Origin: Prorocentrum cordatum
Taxonomy: Eukaryota > Sar > Dinophyceae > Prorocentrales > Prorocentraceae
Length of the DNA stretch: 64,000 bases
Reading direction: 5' to 3'
Assembly (NCBI GenBank): GCA_963575745.1
Contig: CAUYUJ010012102.1
Coordinates: 290,378-354,377, forward strand
In this document: positions 11,754-22,894 of the stretch, one piece after another
How the letters are laid out: every line of letters begins with the position of its first letter
Numbering within the stretch: the first letter of the stretch is position 1
Position numbers and translations under genes: made by a program
Notes under the pieces: generated by a model
Told to the model about the DNA's origin: nothing
What the model saw: only the letters and a program-made list of their open reading frames with translations
The model's database searches: none

Positions 11754-12135
11754 ACCTCATGCATTCCAACGCTAACCTTTCATGCGAGACGTTCTCGTGA
11801 AACTTGGTCATGTCCCGCAGTAACATGGCCGAAGTTCCACCCTTCCGACTGCTGATCTCAGCACGGGCCGCCTGCCGCCAGACCGCGCCCGCAGCGGACG
11901 CAAAGGAACTGCGAGGGAAAACAGAGACCCCCCGCAGGCCTCGGGGGCTGATCCGGGCACGCCCGCGAAGGCAGGGGGTGGCGCTCGCCGACGGTGGGGA
12001 GCTGCCTGGTGCTCGCGCCCTGAGGCCCAGTCCGAGGCGCGCACCCAAAGCCGGGGTTCGGCGAGCAGGGGCTGGAACCCTGAACGCGCCAATGCGTTCG
12101 ACCGCGGCCCGCGTGCGCACTTTATCACGGTGCAC
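11710..12135 (-). pseudogene. reverse transcriptase palm fragment (motif A)
   Basis: The last 58 codons read AVWRQAARAEISSRKGG and then AMLLRDMTKFHENVSHERLA, followed by GIPPAITQL and a stop at about 11710. The Asp of LRDMTKF (about 11814-11812) occupies the position of the first catalytic aspartate of RT motif A. The first 80 codons of this frame are low complexity and are not part of the domain. Confidence 0.7.
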
Positions 12136-12168
12136 CTTATCTGCTTGCAGAGATTTCCAAACGCACGC

Positions 12169-12651
12169 TCATTTCGAGCAGGCCCGCGCGGGTGCACTCG
12201 CCGAGGCGCCAGGGTAGGGGGGCGGGCCAACAAATGCTGATGGCCCCCCAGGCCTTGACCCGAAGTCTCGCGTGCCCAATAATCCCCAAACTCTCATCCA
12301 CATGCTACTCCTCCATTCTATCTCCCTTGTCACTTCGCGACCCAAGGCCTGACTCGGACCCTGTTTTCCGGCGCGTGCAACGAGTTGCCGTGCGATGAAA
12401 AAGCTGCGCGCGCTACTGGCCCCCCACTCCGCAGCCAACTCCCATCTGCATTTCTCCCGCAACCTGAACGTGTCCGTGAATAATCCGATGGGGCGGCATC
12501 CCCAAGTGGCCGTAGATGACAGCACCACCTGGACAATCTGGAGATGCAACGGCAGGCTGGAGGGCGCTTCGAAGATGGCGAAAAGGAGACCCAGCACCCG
12601 AAGGGCGGAATCGGACAGCCACGAGTAGAGCCCCATGTGAAATCTATTCAC
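12169..12651 (-). pseudogene. reverse transcriptase fingers fragment
   Basis: A 160-codon frame. Residues 14-60 read as an RT N-terminal block: a hydrophobic helix, LPLHLQIVQVVLSSTATWG, then GCRPIGLF at 12501-12478. R-P-I-G-L is the conserved RT motif before the first catalytic block. The usual K-P of the preceding K-x-GG-x-RPI motif is lost. It continues out of frame into the next fragment. Confidence 0.7.
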
Positions 12652-12901
12652 AGCCTAGGCCATGGTCGACTTGAACGCAGCCGAGATAGGCCTCATGCGA
12701 TCGACCGAGACCACGGGCAGGGGCTGGCACGCACCTTCGAACGCACGCCCTGGGGCGTTCGAAGTCGCTTCCCAGATCTTGGCCCAGTCGGAGCCCCCCT
12801 TTCAAAAGACTGAGCGGGCCCGAGAGCACAAGGCCCCCCGCCGACAGGGTAGTGGCGGTGGGTTTCCAACCAGGGCCTCCTTGGAGGCCGGATGGGCATT
12901 G

Positions 12902-12925
12902 CCCCCCCCCCCCCCCCCCCCCCCC
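12902..12925 (+). repeat. 24-bp poly-C run inside the retrotransposon
   Basis: An uninterrupted C homopolymer (G on the coding strand) inserts about eight Gly codons between the endonuclease and RT blocks. It is probably a slippage expansion or an assembly artefact. Confidence 0.9.
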
Positions 12926-13382
12926 TCCAAGATCCTGGTGAAGAGCCAATCTTTCCACCCTGCCGGACCTTCGCTGCGGGCCTCGGACTGGAGCTTGGCG
13001 ACAGATTGCTGCGATGGCCCCAGCGAGTCCTCGGCGGCCTCCAGCCACTCGCACTTGCCAAAGGGGTCAGCTGCTGCATTCTTCGTGGCCGCCGACAACC
13101 AGGGAACAGGCTCGGGCCGGACGCTGGGCCGCGCTGAGAAAGTCAACCCAGTCATCCGAGCCGACGCTGGTAACGAAAGGAGGGGGGGGGTCAAGATGTT
13201 GACCTCGTTCTTAAGAGCCTCCAGAGACTCCCCCCTGACCTGAGTGCCCTGGAGTCTGAGCGCGCCCCATTTGCCCGCGAACATCTTGGCGTGCCTGAGA
13301 GGGGGGGGGCCCTTGAGATTTGAAACCCAGTGCAGTTGCGGCGACTCAATGCGGGCACCGACGTTGGGCAGCGTCGTCAAAG

Positions 13383-13823
13383 CTAAATCGCACAACTCCT
13401 CCTCGGCCCGACCCGATTGGCCCACTGACAGTAGACCCAATCAAGCATGTCTCGCGCCTCCGAGATCTTCCCCGCGAAGGCCGCCCCGAAGCGCCCTTCT
13501 GCAACGTCAACTACACTGCTCCGGCCAGGCGGCCCCCGCCCGGCCCCGATCGGCCTGGCCTCGGGAATCGGAGGGGGCTCGCGGAGAGTCAGCGCGCACA
13601 GCTGCGCCGGCCTAGGAAGGAGTTGAAGATGCACTGGCTTGCGCGGCGACGGCTGCGCCACCTGCGCGACGCTCGTCTCCTGAGTGCCCTTCGCAATGCC
13701 CCCCGTGCGCGCGAAATAATCCAGGTGGCTCAGACCGCCCAAGGCTTGATCAGATCCTCCGAGCTTTTCAAGGAAACCGGACTCCAGAAGCATCCCAGGA
13801 GGCATGTTCCAGTCCCCATTCAA
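13383..13823 (-). pseudogene. endonuclease domain fragment of the retrotransposon
   Basis: A 146-codon open stretch begins NGDWNMPPGMLLESGFLEKL and reaches LDYFARTGG. A G-D-x-N core followed about 30 residues later by D-Y-F is the usual C-terminal half of an AP-endonuclease-like (exonuclease-endonuclease-phosphatase) domain in LINEs. The N-terminal half continues in other frames to about 13970 but is too eroded to trace. Confidence 0.6.
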
Positions 13824-13989
13824 GGACCGCCTGGTGCCCCGACATCTTCGCAGAAGCCCAGGTGGTCCTCGAAGGCCCCCAATGGGGAGGCTCTAGACGT
13901 GGAGGTCGAAGCCGTGCTTGACGTGGACTGTCCGAGGGCCGCGACTTCACGTCGCCCCTGGCGGGCCGCGCACGCGACCAGGGTTAGTT

Positions 13990-14440
13990 GAGCTGGGCCG
14001 CGCGTCGTGGTCCATTGCTGTGTGCTCCCCTGCATCAGATGTGCCCGTCGCTATCTTGCGTTGGCCTGTGGCTGGTTACCTCCTTCAGACTCCGAGCATC
14101 GCTGAGAGCGCTGTTCTCTGCTTGATTGGTCAGACCACCGACCGCGAGACCCTGGCTTGCAGTGACCGCGTGGCGGCGATTCGTCGGTTCCAGCAGCCTC
14201 TGTCCAATCGACTGCGTGCCTCTAGCCAGGCTGCAAATATTTTAAAATCCGGTGTTGGCCTCGAAGATCACCAGTTCATCTCGGCTCGTCATATGAAGGC
14301 TCACCGTTCGCAGGAACGGATCGAACGTGTCGATGCCGAGGAGCGTCGCTGGGCGGAGGTCAACAGGATTGCTGATCATCCTGCGAAGCTTGCCTCCAGC
14401 CTCCACCCCTCCACTGCGCCAGTTTTTGGCATCGAACGAT
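13990..14440 (+). pseudogene. RNase H fragment, divergent to the upstream element
   Basis: The plus-strand frame 13918-14550 encodes RASWSIAV, TPSIAESAVLCLIGQ (Glu at residue 63), TLACSDRVAAIRRF (Asp 83), SARHMKAHRSQE and VNRIADHPAKLAS (Asp 153). The order and spacing match an RNase H domain with three of the four DEDD residues. The first Asp lies upstream of the junction with the minus-strand element and is lost. It is the 3' part of a second, oppositely oriented retroelement. Confidence 0.7.
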
Positions 14441-14449
14441 CTCGCGAGA

Positions 14450-15054
14450 AATCGGGTTGCCGATGTTGTTGTTCTTGCTGGTGCTGTCCTCTCGTGTTGT
14501 CTTGGAGACAGCACTCAGAGCTGACGTCGGCACGCGGTCCTGCGACGTAGAACTAACTCTCTTGAGTAGGGGTGGCACTCTTGGGGCGGAGTGATCTGGG
14601 TTTGCAACGTGTTTTTTGTTTCAAGGTTGCGCCTTCGTGCCGCAAATCTGCTGATCAATGAATGTCTTAGGATCCCCTCGTTTCTGAAGTCCCTCACGGA
14701 AGACCCTCTCGGGCGCCAGCTGGTTTCCGTGTCGGGTTCTCCCAACCCCCGTATCCGTGCGGTGATCGAGCGGGCCATCCCCGCCCCAAACGTCGGTGTG
14801 TCGGTCGCGTCCGCTCGGGACGTCGTGTCCAGGACCACCGTCGCCAGCAATGCCAATTTTGCTTTGGACAGCGCTGTCCCGTATGAAGCTCGACTGGCCC
14901 GCTTCCACGAGCGAATCCGAGCTCGTGAAGAGGCCCGTCGGAGGCCTTAGTCGGGGCGGCGTGCACCTGTCGCAAACATCCCCTTCGATGGTGCACCCCC
15001 CCCAATTTTGAGTCGGGCTGGTCCCTTCCTCCCTGGACGTCCCTGGGAGCCGTC
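14450..15054. other. tail of the plus-strand retroelement fragment, unassigned
   Basis: A 119-codon plus frame (14591-14950) contains Arg-rich text and no motif that I recognise. It could be the C-terminal extension or 3' end of the RNase H fragment just upstream, but that is only a positional guess. Confidence 0.3.
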
Positions 15055-15325
15055 TCATCTTATCTCCTCCTCCTCCTCCTCCTCCTCCTCCTCCTCCTCC
15101 ACCTCCACCTCCACCTCCACCTCCACCTCCACCTCCACCTCCATCACCTCCTCCTTCTCCCTCTCCTCCTCCTCCTCCTCCTCTCCTCCTCCTCCTCCTC
15201 CTCCTCCTCCTCCTCCTCCTCCTCCTCCTCCCTCTCCTCCGCTTGCTACTCCCTCCTCCTCCTCCTCCTCCTCCTCCTCCTCTAGTTCGTCGTCGTCCTC
15301 CTCCTCCTCCTCCGCCTGCTCCCCT
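15055..15325 (+). repeat. (CTC)n with CAC-CTC hexamers
   Basis: CTC triplets, a block of CACCTC hexamers (about 15098-15142), then CTC again. Poly-Ser, Thr and Pro frames forward and poly-Glu and Val frames reverse are artefacts. Confidence 0.96.
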
Positions 15326-15671
15326 CCAACCCTCCCTGCAGGGGGGACATGGGGGGCGGCCGGAGAGGAGCCCGCCTCGAGGCGGGGGGGCGGCAGCCGT
15401 CCCTCCCGAGGGCGGCCAGAGAGCGTGCGGATGAGGGGACGAGGACCGATGGGGACGTACCGATGGCCTCCGCGGGGCATCCAGGCCATTTGCGAGCTGT
15501 TACTTTTTGCGGGTAGAGTGGAACGCACTCGTCCAGCGGCAGCGGCCGCGAGGCAAGATGGGGAGAGGGGAGGGCACTCGCATGGCGAGGTGCGTCGCCG
15601 TGGAGCTGCCTGGGCGGCCAGCCAGGGCTGCGCCCCTGGCAGCAGGCTCGGCCACGCGCAGGGGGGGGGAG
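15326..15671. other. no recognisable feature
   Basis: GC-rich, with two G-runs of seven or more. No element or gene seen. Confidence 0.4.
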
Positions 15672-15828
15672 TTACCAGCCTCGAACGTATCCCTATCCCT
15701 AAGATTGACACGCCAAAAGGCGATGACAATCTTAGGGATTCGCCCTCAGAAAGTAAGGGAATCCCTAGGACTGGCATCGTGATGAGGAGGTGCCCAGCAT
15801 AGGGATGGGGACATGTTCCAGGCTGGTA
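15672..15828 (+). mobile_element. element D2 (family D)
   Basis: A 157-bp copy of D1. The first 31 bases after the outer TTA are identical to D1 (CCAGCCTCGAACGTATCCC and on through CTAAGAT), and GACAATCTTAGGGAT is conserved. Inverted ends and the inner AAGAT/ATCTT stem are retained. No convincing target duplication is visible at this copy. Confidence 0.8.
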
Positions 15829-15994
15829 AGAGAGGGCGGCCGAGGCTGGGGTGGCTGGGGCGTCCCCGCGCCGCAACATTCCATCCGCACAAATTACTTC
15901 CATGACTCGTCCTTTCCAGTGCGCCTTGCCCGCCTTTCCCTCCCGCGCCCGCGCCATCTTCGGCGCCCTCCTGTGAAGGGCCACGGTAGGGGGG

Positions 15995-16205
15995 GATAGA
16001 CATAGAGGGGGAAACATCGGACAGGACTCGGCGATAGATATATCGCCGATAGATCGGCGATCGATAGGCCCCCGATAGTGTCCGCGCGCTCCTGAGCAGG
16101 CTGGGGCTATCGGACCCCTTATCGGCGATCAATGGGCGATTGGGGATCGATGCATCCCCCCCTGTGCCTATCCCCCCCATTGTTGCCCCTGAGTGGAGGA
16201 ATCGG
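15995..16205 (+). repeat. repeat S1, CGATAGATCGGCGAT-rich
   Basis: Contains overlapping palindromes built from ATCGGCGAT and CGATAGAT, then GGGCGATTGGGGATCGATG and a C-run. It aligns over about 170 bp with S2 at 33405 (AGGGGGAAACATCG, ATCGCCGATAGATCGGCGAT, GCCCCTGA). The ATCGGCGAT word also fills the interior of the fold-back elements at 46408 and 52406. Confidence 0.65.
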
Positions 16206-17054
16206 GCGCATCGAGGGCGGCTGGTGGAGCTGGAGGGCGTCTGCAAAATCGCTGGAGGGCGGCCAGAAGGCGCCTTGTCCGTCAGCCGCTTCTTCTCGTC
16301 CGCCTTCATCTCGGCCTCCTTGGCTCGCTTGGCCTGCCGGGCTGGATTGGAGGGACAAGCGGAGGAACGGCGAGGGAGGCGGAGGAACGGCTGGATCGGG
16401 CTGGATTGGAGACCCGGGAGGCCAGAGGAAAGCGGAGGAGCGTGGAGAGCGGGGGAGGAGCAAGGGGGGCAAAATGGGTGGGGGTGGGGGTGGGAGTTGA
16501 GCAGGGTGTACGGGAGAGGGAAGGCAGAGGAAGACTCGAGAGAGGGAGAGGCGGGCGGGGAAACTGGTGAAGGGGAAGAGGGGAGGGGAAGAGGGGAGGG
16601 GATAGAGGGAGAGAAAGAAAGGAGAGGACGACAGGGCAAGAAAAAAAGGAAAACACACCCTGTCTTCACGCCATGGGTGTGGACACGTTTTGTCTAGGGG
16701 CACCGCACAGCAGCGTCGATGCCGTCGTGCGCAAGCTCGCGTGGGACAAGATGACTGACTGGGGTGGGACGGGGTCCCAGACTGTCAACTGCGTGAAAGT
16801 GAAGGCGCACCGCACCCCATAAGCTGATGGCAATCAAGCTGATGGCTGGCAACTCCTAGGCTGCAGCGCGGGCCGCCAAAGAAAGAACCAAGAAGCGGCC
16901 CGCAAATCACACCACCCGTGTCAGGTTGGCGCAGGCCTTGAAGTTACCAGATTGGGATTGCGGGGGCCGCCCTGGCGGCGGAAACACCAAGCACACGTCG
17001 CGCCGAGAGCTCCAGCTGGCGCGCCAGAGGCGCAAGGAGGTACGGCCCCCGCCC
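16206..17054. other. no gene; purine-rich 16380-16650
   Basis: A G+A-rich stretch opens several frames of 110-300 codons on both strands, which are compositional artefacts. 16680-17050 is ordinary sequence without a recognisable feature. Confidence 0.45.
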
Positions 17055-17175
17055 CTGCCTGCCCCGTCGTCGTCGTTGTCGTCGTCGTCGTCGTCGACGT
17101 CGTCGTCGTCGTCGACGTCGAAGTCGTCGTCGTCGAAGTCTTCGTCGTCGGTCGTTGAGTCGTCGTCGTCGACGG
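17055..17175 (+). repeat. (GTC)n microsatellite
   Basis: CGT/TCG triplets with scattered GAC and GAA variants. It encodes poly-Ser and Val forward and poly-Asp and Thr reverse in frames that are otherwise featureless. Confidence 0.95.
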
Positions 17176-18615
17176 CTCGGGAGGCCAACCTTCTCTTGCC
17201 TGTCGCCACCTGGCCCGTGAGCGGGGTGCGCGCAAATGACTCGCACATACGCGCTCTCCCAAGCCGTTAGAACGGTGGGGGAGGGCTGCAGGGCGTTGTC
17301 CGCGTGGAGTGTGCCGTGCACGGCACAGTCTGTAAAGTTCTCGCGTGAGTGCACCCCAGCATAGTTTGGGCATGCGGCGCGTGCTGGCGGGATTGCAGAA
17401 GCGTAGAGTGCTTTATCGAGGTCGTTGGATTGGTCTGGAACTGAAGAAAGACCAGCCTTGATCTTCTGGACGCTGCTGTTGATTTGTAAAAGGTCTGAGG
17501 ACGAGAGAGGAGGAGGAGGAGTAGGAGGTGGAGGACCAAGGAGAAGGAGACGGGAAAGAGATAAGAGGGAGACGGGAGGAGTGATGAGGGAGGAGGGCAC
17601 CGAACGGCCGGCTTCGGTAAAGTATCACTACGGAGCCATGAAAGCCATGGGAGAACGCTCAGTCTAAATCCAATAGACCCAGGCGAAGTCCCACAAAGCC
17701 TTCCCCTGATCGCGCCGCCCTACTAAACTTCAATGCGGTGCAATTCTGGACAAAACACGCAGGAAGAAAGAACATGATGACGAATGATTCGCTGCGCAAG
17801 TCGCAAACGGACTTAAGTGTTGGCTGGAGCGAGTCGGCAGACTCAGAGTGGCGCCCTGCCTTCTCGATGTCACACTTCGACATCTCCTGCTCGAGTGAAG
17901 TTGGAATGACAAGATCAAATCACTCTACTTGACGCACAGGCATTCGTATGATTGTCAACGAGCTAACAACGCGTTCAACGAAAGGTCGCTCCAACTCGCA
18001 TGACCTTGGCAGTTTGACGCACATGGCAGACCTGAACCTTGCATGTCCGAATCAAGAGCGTTGGATGTGGGGTGTGCTCAAAACGATCGCGTGACATAAT
18101 CGCGTGCGCAGGGTACTCACCCCAGGCAACGGCCAACAACCAACAAAGATGCGATGCGGCTCCGCCTTCCCCAACAGCGCGCTGGGTCGGAAAATCTGAT
18201 CGGGGCAGCGCGAAACGCCTCGTGGTGTGACACTTGGCGATGGAGCCCTGATAGAAGGGAAGGGAGGCATAGTAGACGTCCACGGCGACAACAACATGGC
18301 AAACTGGTCGAACAGACGTGAGAACCCGAATCCGACAGGCCAGCAAACAGCGAAGCAGCCGCACCGACTCAACCGCGGACGACGACGAAGCCGAACGGCA
18401 GAGAAGGAAGGGGTTAGAGTGTGTAGCCAAGAAAGAGGCCCTGACCCTTTGGGAGAGGCGACCTGACTTAGCAGGGCCAGAAACATCAGGGATAAGGGGA
18501 TCCTTCTTGCAGATGTATCAGACCACACCGCCCATAACCATTCTCTGCTGCGAAGACGGGGACCTTGCTGAGGCCGCGTCTTCATCGTGCCATCAGGGGG
18601 GGATCAGGGGCTCTT
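17176..18615. other. no recognisable gene
   Basis: 1.4 kb of mostly single-copy-looking sequence. A plus frame at 18318-18731 has a hydrophilic composition but runs straight into element A2, so its end is not a real C-terminus. No function assignable. Confidence 0.35.
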
Positions 18616-18798
18616 TGAAGGGGCCCTGGGACACAGAGGCAAATAGACACGAACAACAGGACCTCCCCATGCGTTCCCATATACTCTCTGGGCGTCTGCC
18701 TCCCCCCCCCCGCCCCCTTCCCCGTAAGTAGTTCCCTTTGCTCTTCCGGGACATCGGCGCCTCGCTGTGTCTGCGTGCCCTTTCCCCCCCCGCGACTC
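18616..18798 (+). mobile_element. element A2 (family A, eroded)
   Basis: The left end TGAAGGGGCCCTGGGACACA is intact. The interior is diverged (CCCCATGCGTTCCCATATAC, CTGGGCGTCTGCC, a C-run). The right end is only recognisable as TGTGTCTGCGTGCCC followed by a C-run. Its 3' boundary and target duplication could not be placed. Confidence 0.65.
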
Positions 18799-18880
18799 CG
18801 TAATGCTCGATGGCTGCAGGACGCGCCTCGGCCGGCCCCGCACCCCGCTCCGGCGGCTGCCCCCCGGAGAGGGCCCCCGG

Positions 18881-19081
18881 TCGGGAGCGGCCAAGAGGAG
18901 GGTGTCCAAGAGGGGCGGGTGCAGACCACGACCGGCGGCAGGTGCGCGGCCCAGCGGGGGGGCCAGGGGCGTGATGCAGCAAGAAGAGGCGCCCCCCTGA
19001 GATCTGGGGAAAGATCATGGCCCCCGCCATGATATCCACCCCCCCCTAGTCATCACCCCCCTCGATCGTTTCCGCCCCCGA
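18881..19081 (+). mobile_element. element C1 (family C)
   Basis: A 201-bp TIR element. The left end TCGGGAGCGGCCAAGAGG and the right end CCTCGATCGTTTCCGCCCCCGA are imperfect inverted repeats. The core shared with other copies is GTGCGCGGCCCAGCGGGGG, CAAGAAGAGGCGCC, and the palindrome ATCATGGCCCCCGCCATGAT. The right arm carries a small insertion (GATCG). No clear target duplication. Confidence 0.8.
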
Positions 19082-19252
19082 CGGCTGCCCCCCGGAGAGC
19101 CCCTCGAGGTCATCCCGGGCGGCTGCGAGCCCCCCGGGGCCGGCCACGGGACGCCCCCCCCCAAAGCGGCGCTCGGGAGCGCGCGCTCGGGAGGGCCCCG
19201 CGGCCTCGGGCCGAGGGCGCTCCAGCGCGGCCCAGGATGCCGTCGGGCCTTT

Positions 19253-19547
19253 GATTGGAGAGGGCACGCGGAGAGGGCACAAGTGAAGGGGCCCTGGGAC
19301 ACACAAATCAATACACAGAAATAAAAAGATCCCCCATATGGTCCCATATTTTCTGGGGTTTTGTCTTCCCCACCACTTCCCATATGTTCCCATATTTTCT
19401 GGGGAGTCGACGGTTAATTGTGTCTGTGTATTTTTGTTTTCCCTCCTAAAGAAGACCCTTCCGAGGGCTGCATTGCCGTAGGAATGCAGGAGGCACGGGT
19501 CACGAGACAAACGACACGACGGTAGCCTCGACTTGGCAGGGTCGACC
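19253..19547 (+). repeat. repeat M1, split by A3
   Basis: GATTGGAGAGGGCACGCGGA (19253) and, after A3, ACCCTTCCGAGGGCTGC to TCGACTTGGCAGGG match the uninterrupted copy M2 at 51596-51718. This shows that A3 inserted into a pre-existing repeat. Confidence 0.65.
19284..19450 (+). mobile_element. element A3 (family A)
   Basis: A 167-bp copy with ends TGAAGGGGCCCTGGGACACA and TTTTCCCTCCTAAA. The core CCCATATTTTCTGGGG and GTCGACGGTTAATTGTGTC is conserved. Flanks CAAG and GAAG form a 4-bp duplication with one mismatch. The empty site is represented by M2. Confidence 0.85.
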
Positions 19548-19807
19548 AACTGATCGAGGCCGCGAGGCCCAGGAGGCCAAGAGCGCAGGACGGCCCAAGA
19601 GGCCGAGACGGGCCAAGAGCACTCCAGCAAGACCCGAAGAGGGCCCCAAGGCGCAGAGTTCATCGAGTTGGCATGCGTTGTTGCGGGATGGTGAAGGATG
19701 CTGGCGGCGTCGCCTTTGCGGGCTCCCGTCCGCCCAAGACGAGCCGAGAGGCTGGCCAGCTGCCCCACCCGGCGGCCCCTCCAAGGCAGGCAGAGGATGG
19801 CCCCCTC

Positions 19808-19990
19808 CTACGCTGGAGGCCGGTCCACAAGGGGCCTTCCACAAGAGAGCCAACCCTGAGACCCCAGGACGTCCATGGATCTTTGGTGTGGGAGCGTCAC
19901 GCTCTCCGTAGCAAAACCATCGAAGCCGAAGAAACCCAGGGCACCCTGGAGGCAAGCAGGGTGCTTCTCGGCATGGGCACTCCGCTGTAC
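19808..19990 (+). repeat. repeat L1
   Basis: About 180 bp closely similar to L2 at 23236: both share CCAGGACGT, CATGGAT, TTTGGTGTGGGA, GCAAAACCATCGAA and AACCCAGGGCACCCTGGAGG. Both strands translate to similar 50-residue strings in the two copies, so coding cannot be inferred from similarity alone. Confidence 0.65.
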
Positions 19991-21359
19991 GCGAGAGATG
20001 GGGGCACTGGAGACGCCTTGTCGCCCCCCACCCCGCAAATTGCGGTCAGTCGCGAAAACAGCGCCACGCGTTTGACGGAAGCTCCTCATCGTACATCTTC
20101 TTGTCCATCGCCTCGGACGCGAGCGTGTCGGCCTGGGCATCACGTGGGGTTCTTTCATTGCGCTGCTGGCAATCGCGCGCGCCTGAGCTTCGAAGTCACG
20201 CCGCGTTCGAACGGAGAGCTTACTCTTTGATGACGACCTTGTGGTGGGCTGCAGGCAACCGCGTGCACCTATGTCAGCTCAAAGGCACACACTCTCGAGA
20301 CGGGCATGATGGAATCCTGACGCGTCAGCGATGCACGTTGGGCTGCTCTAGAAACGCGATCAGGTGCAATCGCTGATGGTGCACCCCAAGTAGACCATCA
20401 TCCTTCGCTCACGATGCCCGATATAATGTGGCTGGCAGGATCGTGCGTGCATGGTCAAACCAACGAGGAAATGATCGACCAACACTGGAACGCGAATACC
20501 CACAGGGCGCATTCTCAAAAGAGAACTGGGGGGAAACGCTGGAGCAGTACTGAACGAAAGAAGAATCACGAGACTGCGCACGTAGTGACAAACATGAAGT
20601 AACATGTCAGGCCACTGAAAAAAAGCAGAGCACACAAGCGTGTTACAGATTGGAGCTGCGCCTCCATCCTAGCGAAGTCGGCAGAGATCTCTTTCAGCAT
20701 CTGTGGGCACTTGTACAAGCCAACGCTACAATCATACGCAAGCTCTCCCCGCACCATGTCACGTCAGCATAAAGGCAACGCAACAAACGATGCGTAGTGC
20801 AATATGCAAACGTATGCAAGTGATCTGCGGCATTACCAAATCAGACCCAAACTCAACAAGTGCGTCGCAACCAGATGCAGGGGTTTGCCGGCCCATCGGC
20901 GTCACTTGCGTGTGGGACCTCGCGCCCTCTCATAACCCGTCTCCTGAGGGTGGTCGACGTGCCTAGATATTCGATGTGTTTGTTGTTTGTCGCTGCGAAA
21001 TTACCGTGCATTCGCACCATTCTCACAGCTCCCAAAAACAACCCAACACGCGAGATTAACATAAAAGCATAACCGTGAAGACCCGAGAAAGGAAGCAACA
21101 GCCATTCACTGGCCGGACTTAGGGTTCAACCCTGTGAAGCTGAGTGCAGCGAAAGGAGAGCCGTCTCCTCATATCCTACGCGCTGCGGGATGGGTGAGGT
21201 TCGGGCCCCTGTGAAAGCACGATCCGCGTGAGAGGCGTACCAACATGTACGCTGGGATGCTATGTGAGTTCCTCCACTGGGCTATAAGTGGAGCTCCCTA
21301 TCAGCTATGAGGTTACGAACCTCGCGAGGGGTGTGCCGAAATCGGCGCCAAGACGCTAT
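19991..21359. other. no recognisable gene; less GC-rich than average
   Basis: 1.35 kb of apparently single-copy sequence. All frames are short (under 95 codons). A GGTTCAACCC string near 21124 resembles a tRNA T-arm, but no cloverleaf can be drawn around it. Confidence 0.4.
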
Positions 21360-22360
21360 TGGAGATATTCCAAAGGGGGGCCAAGAGGGGAACACGAATT
21401 TCCAATTCGAGCCCTCCGCCCCAAGAAAATCCCCGCAAGGGCTAGCACGCCCCCAAGAGGCCTCCAGGAAGCTTTTGGAGGCCCCAAAGGAGGCCCCAAG
21501 GCCCCCCGAAACTGCCTCAAAGAGGCTTCCGATTGGCCTTCCAAGAGATCCGAAGAGGCATCCAAAAGGCCTCCGACGTACAACTCAGGCAAGGTGGCCA
21601 GATGGGCTGAACGCCACACCACCCGCCGGCCCCCCTGTTGCTTGCAAGAAGTACGCTGAACGTGCTCAATGTTAACCGATTGAACCCTGCCAAAAGTCCC
21701 CGGTGTGGTCTCGGCCGATCGTGCCGGCACTCCGGAAAACATGGTCCAAAATTGTTATTCCGTTCCTTGTTGTCCCGAGATGCCTCCAAGCCGGCCAAGA
21801 TGGCCTTTAAGACGGTTCAGGATGGTCAAAGTCGGATCGATATTGCTCAAAGACGGCCTAATATGGCACCCATGCGGTCCAAGAAGCTCCCAAGACGCCC
21901 GAAGAGGGCTCCAACATGCCGTTACAAAAGACCGAGGAAACCATCATCACGTGCTACCCGTTCGTTTTTGAAAGATCTTCGCGTTCTTGACATTTCGGGC
22001 TTCCGACAGCAGAAGACTGCTCTGCAGACCTTAATACAGCTCCAAGGTGGCCCAAGGAGCCCCCAGGTGAGCCCCAAGACGGGTCAAAAACACTCCAGAA
22101 CGGCGCCCCAGGACTGCCCAAGCGACCTCCAAGTCGGTCTTGAAGCGCCCGACGAAGACACATAGAGCCCCACAAGATTGCCACTAAAACCGTCAGACGG
22201 GCCAATAGAGCTCTGGAACGGCCCAAAGGGCCCCCAAGATGCCCACAGAGGCCTCGAGGGGGCTCCAAAGAGACCTGCCAAGAGGCCTCACAGAGACCGT
22301 CAATGGACCTCAGGAAGCCCCCAGGATGCCCCAATAGAGCCTCAAGAGGCCACCTAGAGG
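21360..22360 (+). repeat. CCCAAGA-type repeat cloud
   Basis: Two blocks (21360-21560 and 21775-22360) of degenerate units such as CCCAAGACGGCC and CCAAGAGGCCCC every 12-25 bp. Reverse-strand frames give Trp/Gly/Leu-rich strings that are repeat translations. Confidence 0.65.
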
Positions 22361-22852
22361 CCTCCTCCTCCTCCTCCTCCTCCTCACCATCATCATCATT
22401 CTCCTCAATATCCTCTATTTCTCTCTCCTGCTCCCCCGAATGTAGCCCCAAGGGTTTCCACACCGGCTGAGCCAGGATTTGGCCCAACGTTTGGCCACAT
22501 CGGCGTGTCCCAAAAAAGGGGGCGGCGGTGGTTTGCCGTAGGCGTTTTTGATTATGTGTTGGAACAACTCCCTGACATATCACCAGCTGTTGCCGACTGA
22601 CGGCTGTCAGGCCGATCCCAATGTCCTTCAACCCTTCTGCCCCCTGTCCAAAACATACAATCCCAAAAACTTGTGCGCAGAACACTGGTCTAACCTCGTA
22701 CCTCTCCTCCCCCGGCAGTGGGGCTCCGAGATGATACCGTCGGAGTTGGTCGGATCCGCGATGCCAGTGTAGCTTGCGTCCCATGTAGAGGGCTCCTCTG
22801 AGAAGACTGGCTTTCTTTCTTTCTCTCTCTTTTTCTCTCTTTGTTTTCTTTA

Positions 22853-22894
<42 letters not shown>

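Larger units (their letters stand above)
9865..13970 (-). mobile_element. decayed non-LTR retrotransposon (EN-RT-RNase H)
   Basis: On the minus strand, fragments occur in the order endonuclease C-terminus (around 13800), RT fingers (12500), RT palm motif A (11810), RT connection with the DLGVD motif (11500), and RNase H (10300-9880). This is the expected order of a LINE-type polyprotein with a C-terminal RNase H. Frames change at least five times, stops interrupt it, and the YxDD active-site segment is missing between about 11620 and 11710. It is therefore a dead copy. The motif style is one that I associate with dinoflagellate elements (recall, not a search). Ends and target duplication were not found. 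Confidence 0.75.

Noticed and set aside
14591-14950. Arg-rich 119-codon plus frame after the RNase H fragment
   Set aside because: No motif; could be retroelement tail but nothing supports a separate gene.
18318-18731. 137-codon plus frame with hydrophilic composition
   Set aside because: Its C-terminal part is element A2, a dispersed non-coding repeat.
21110-21140. GGTTCAACCC resembling a tRNA B box
   Set aside because: No matching A box or cloverleaf at the right distance.
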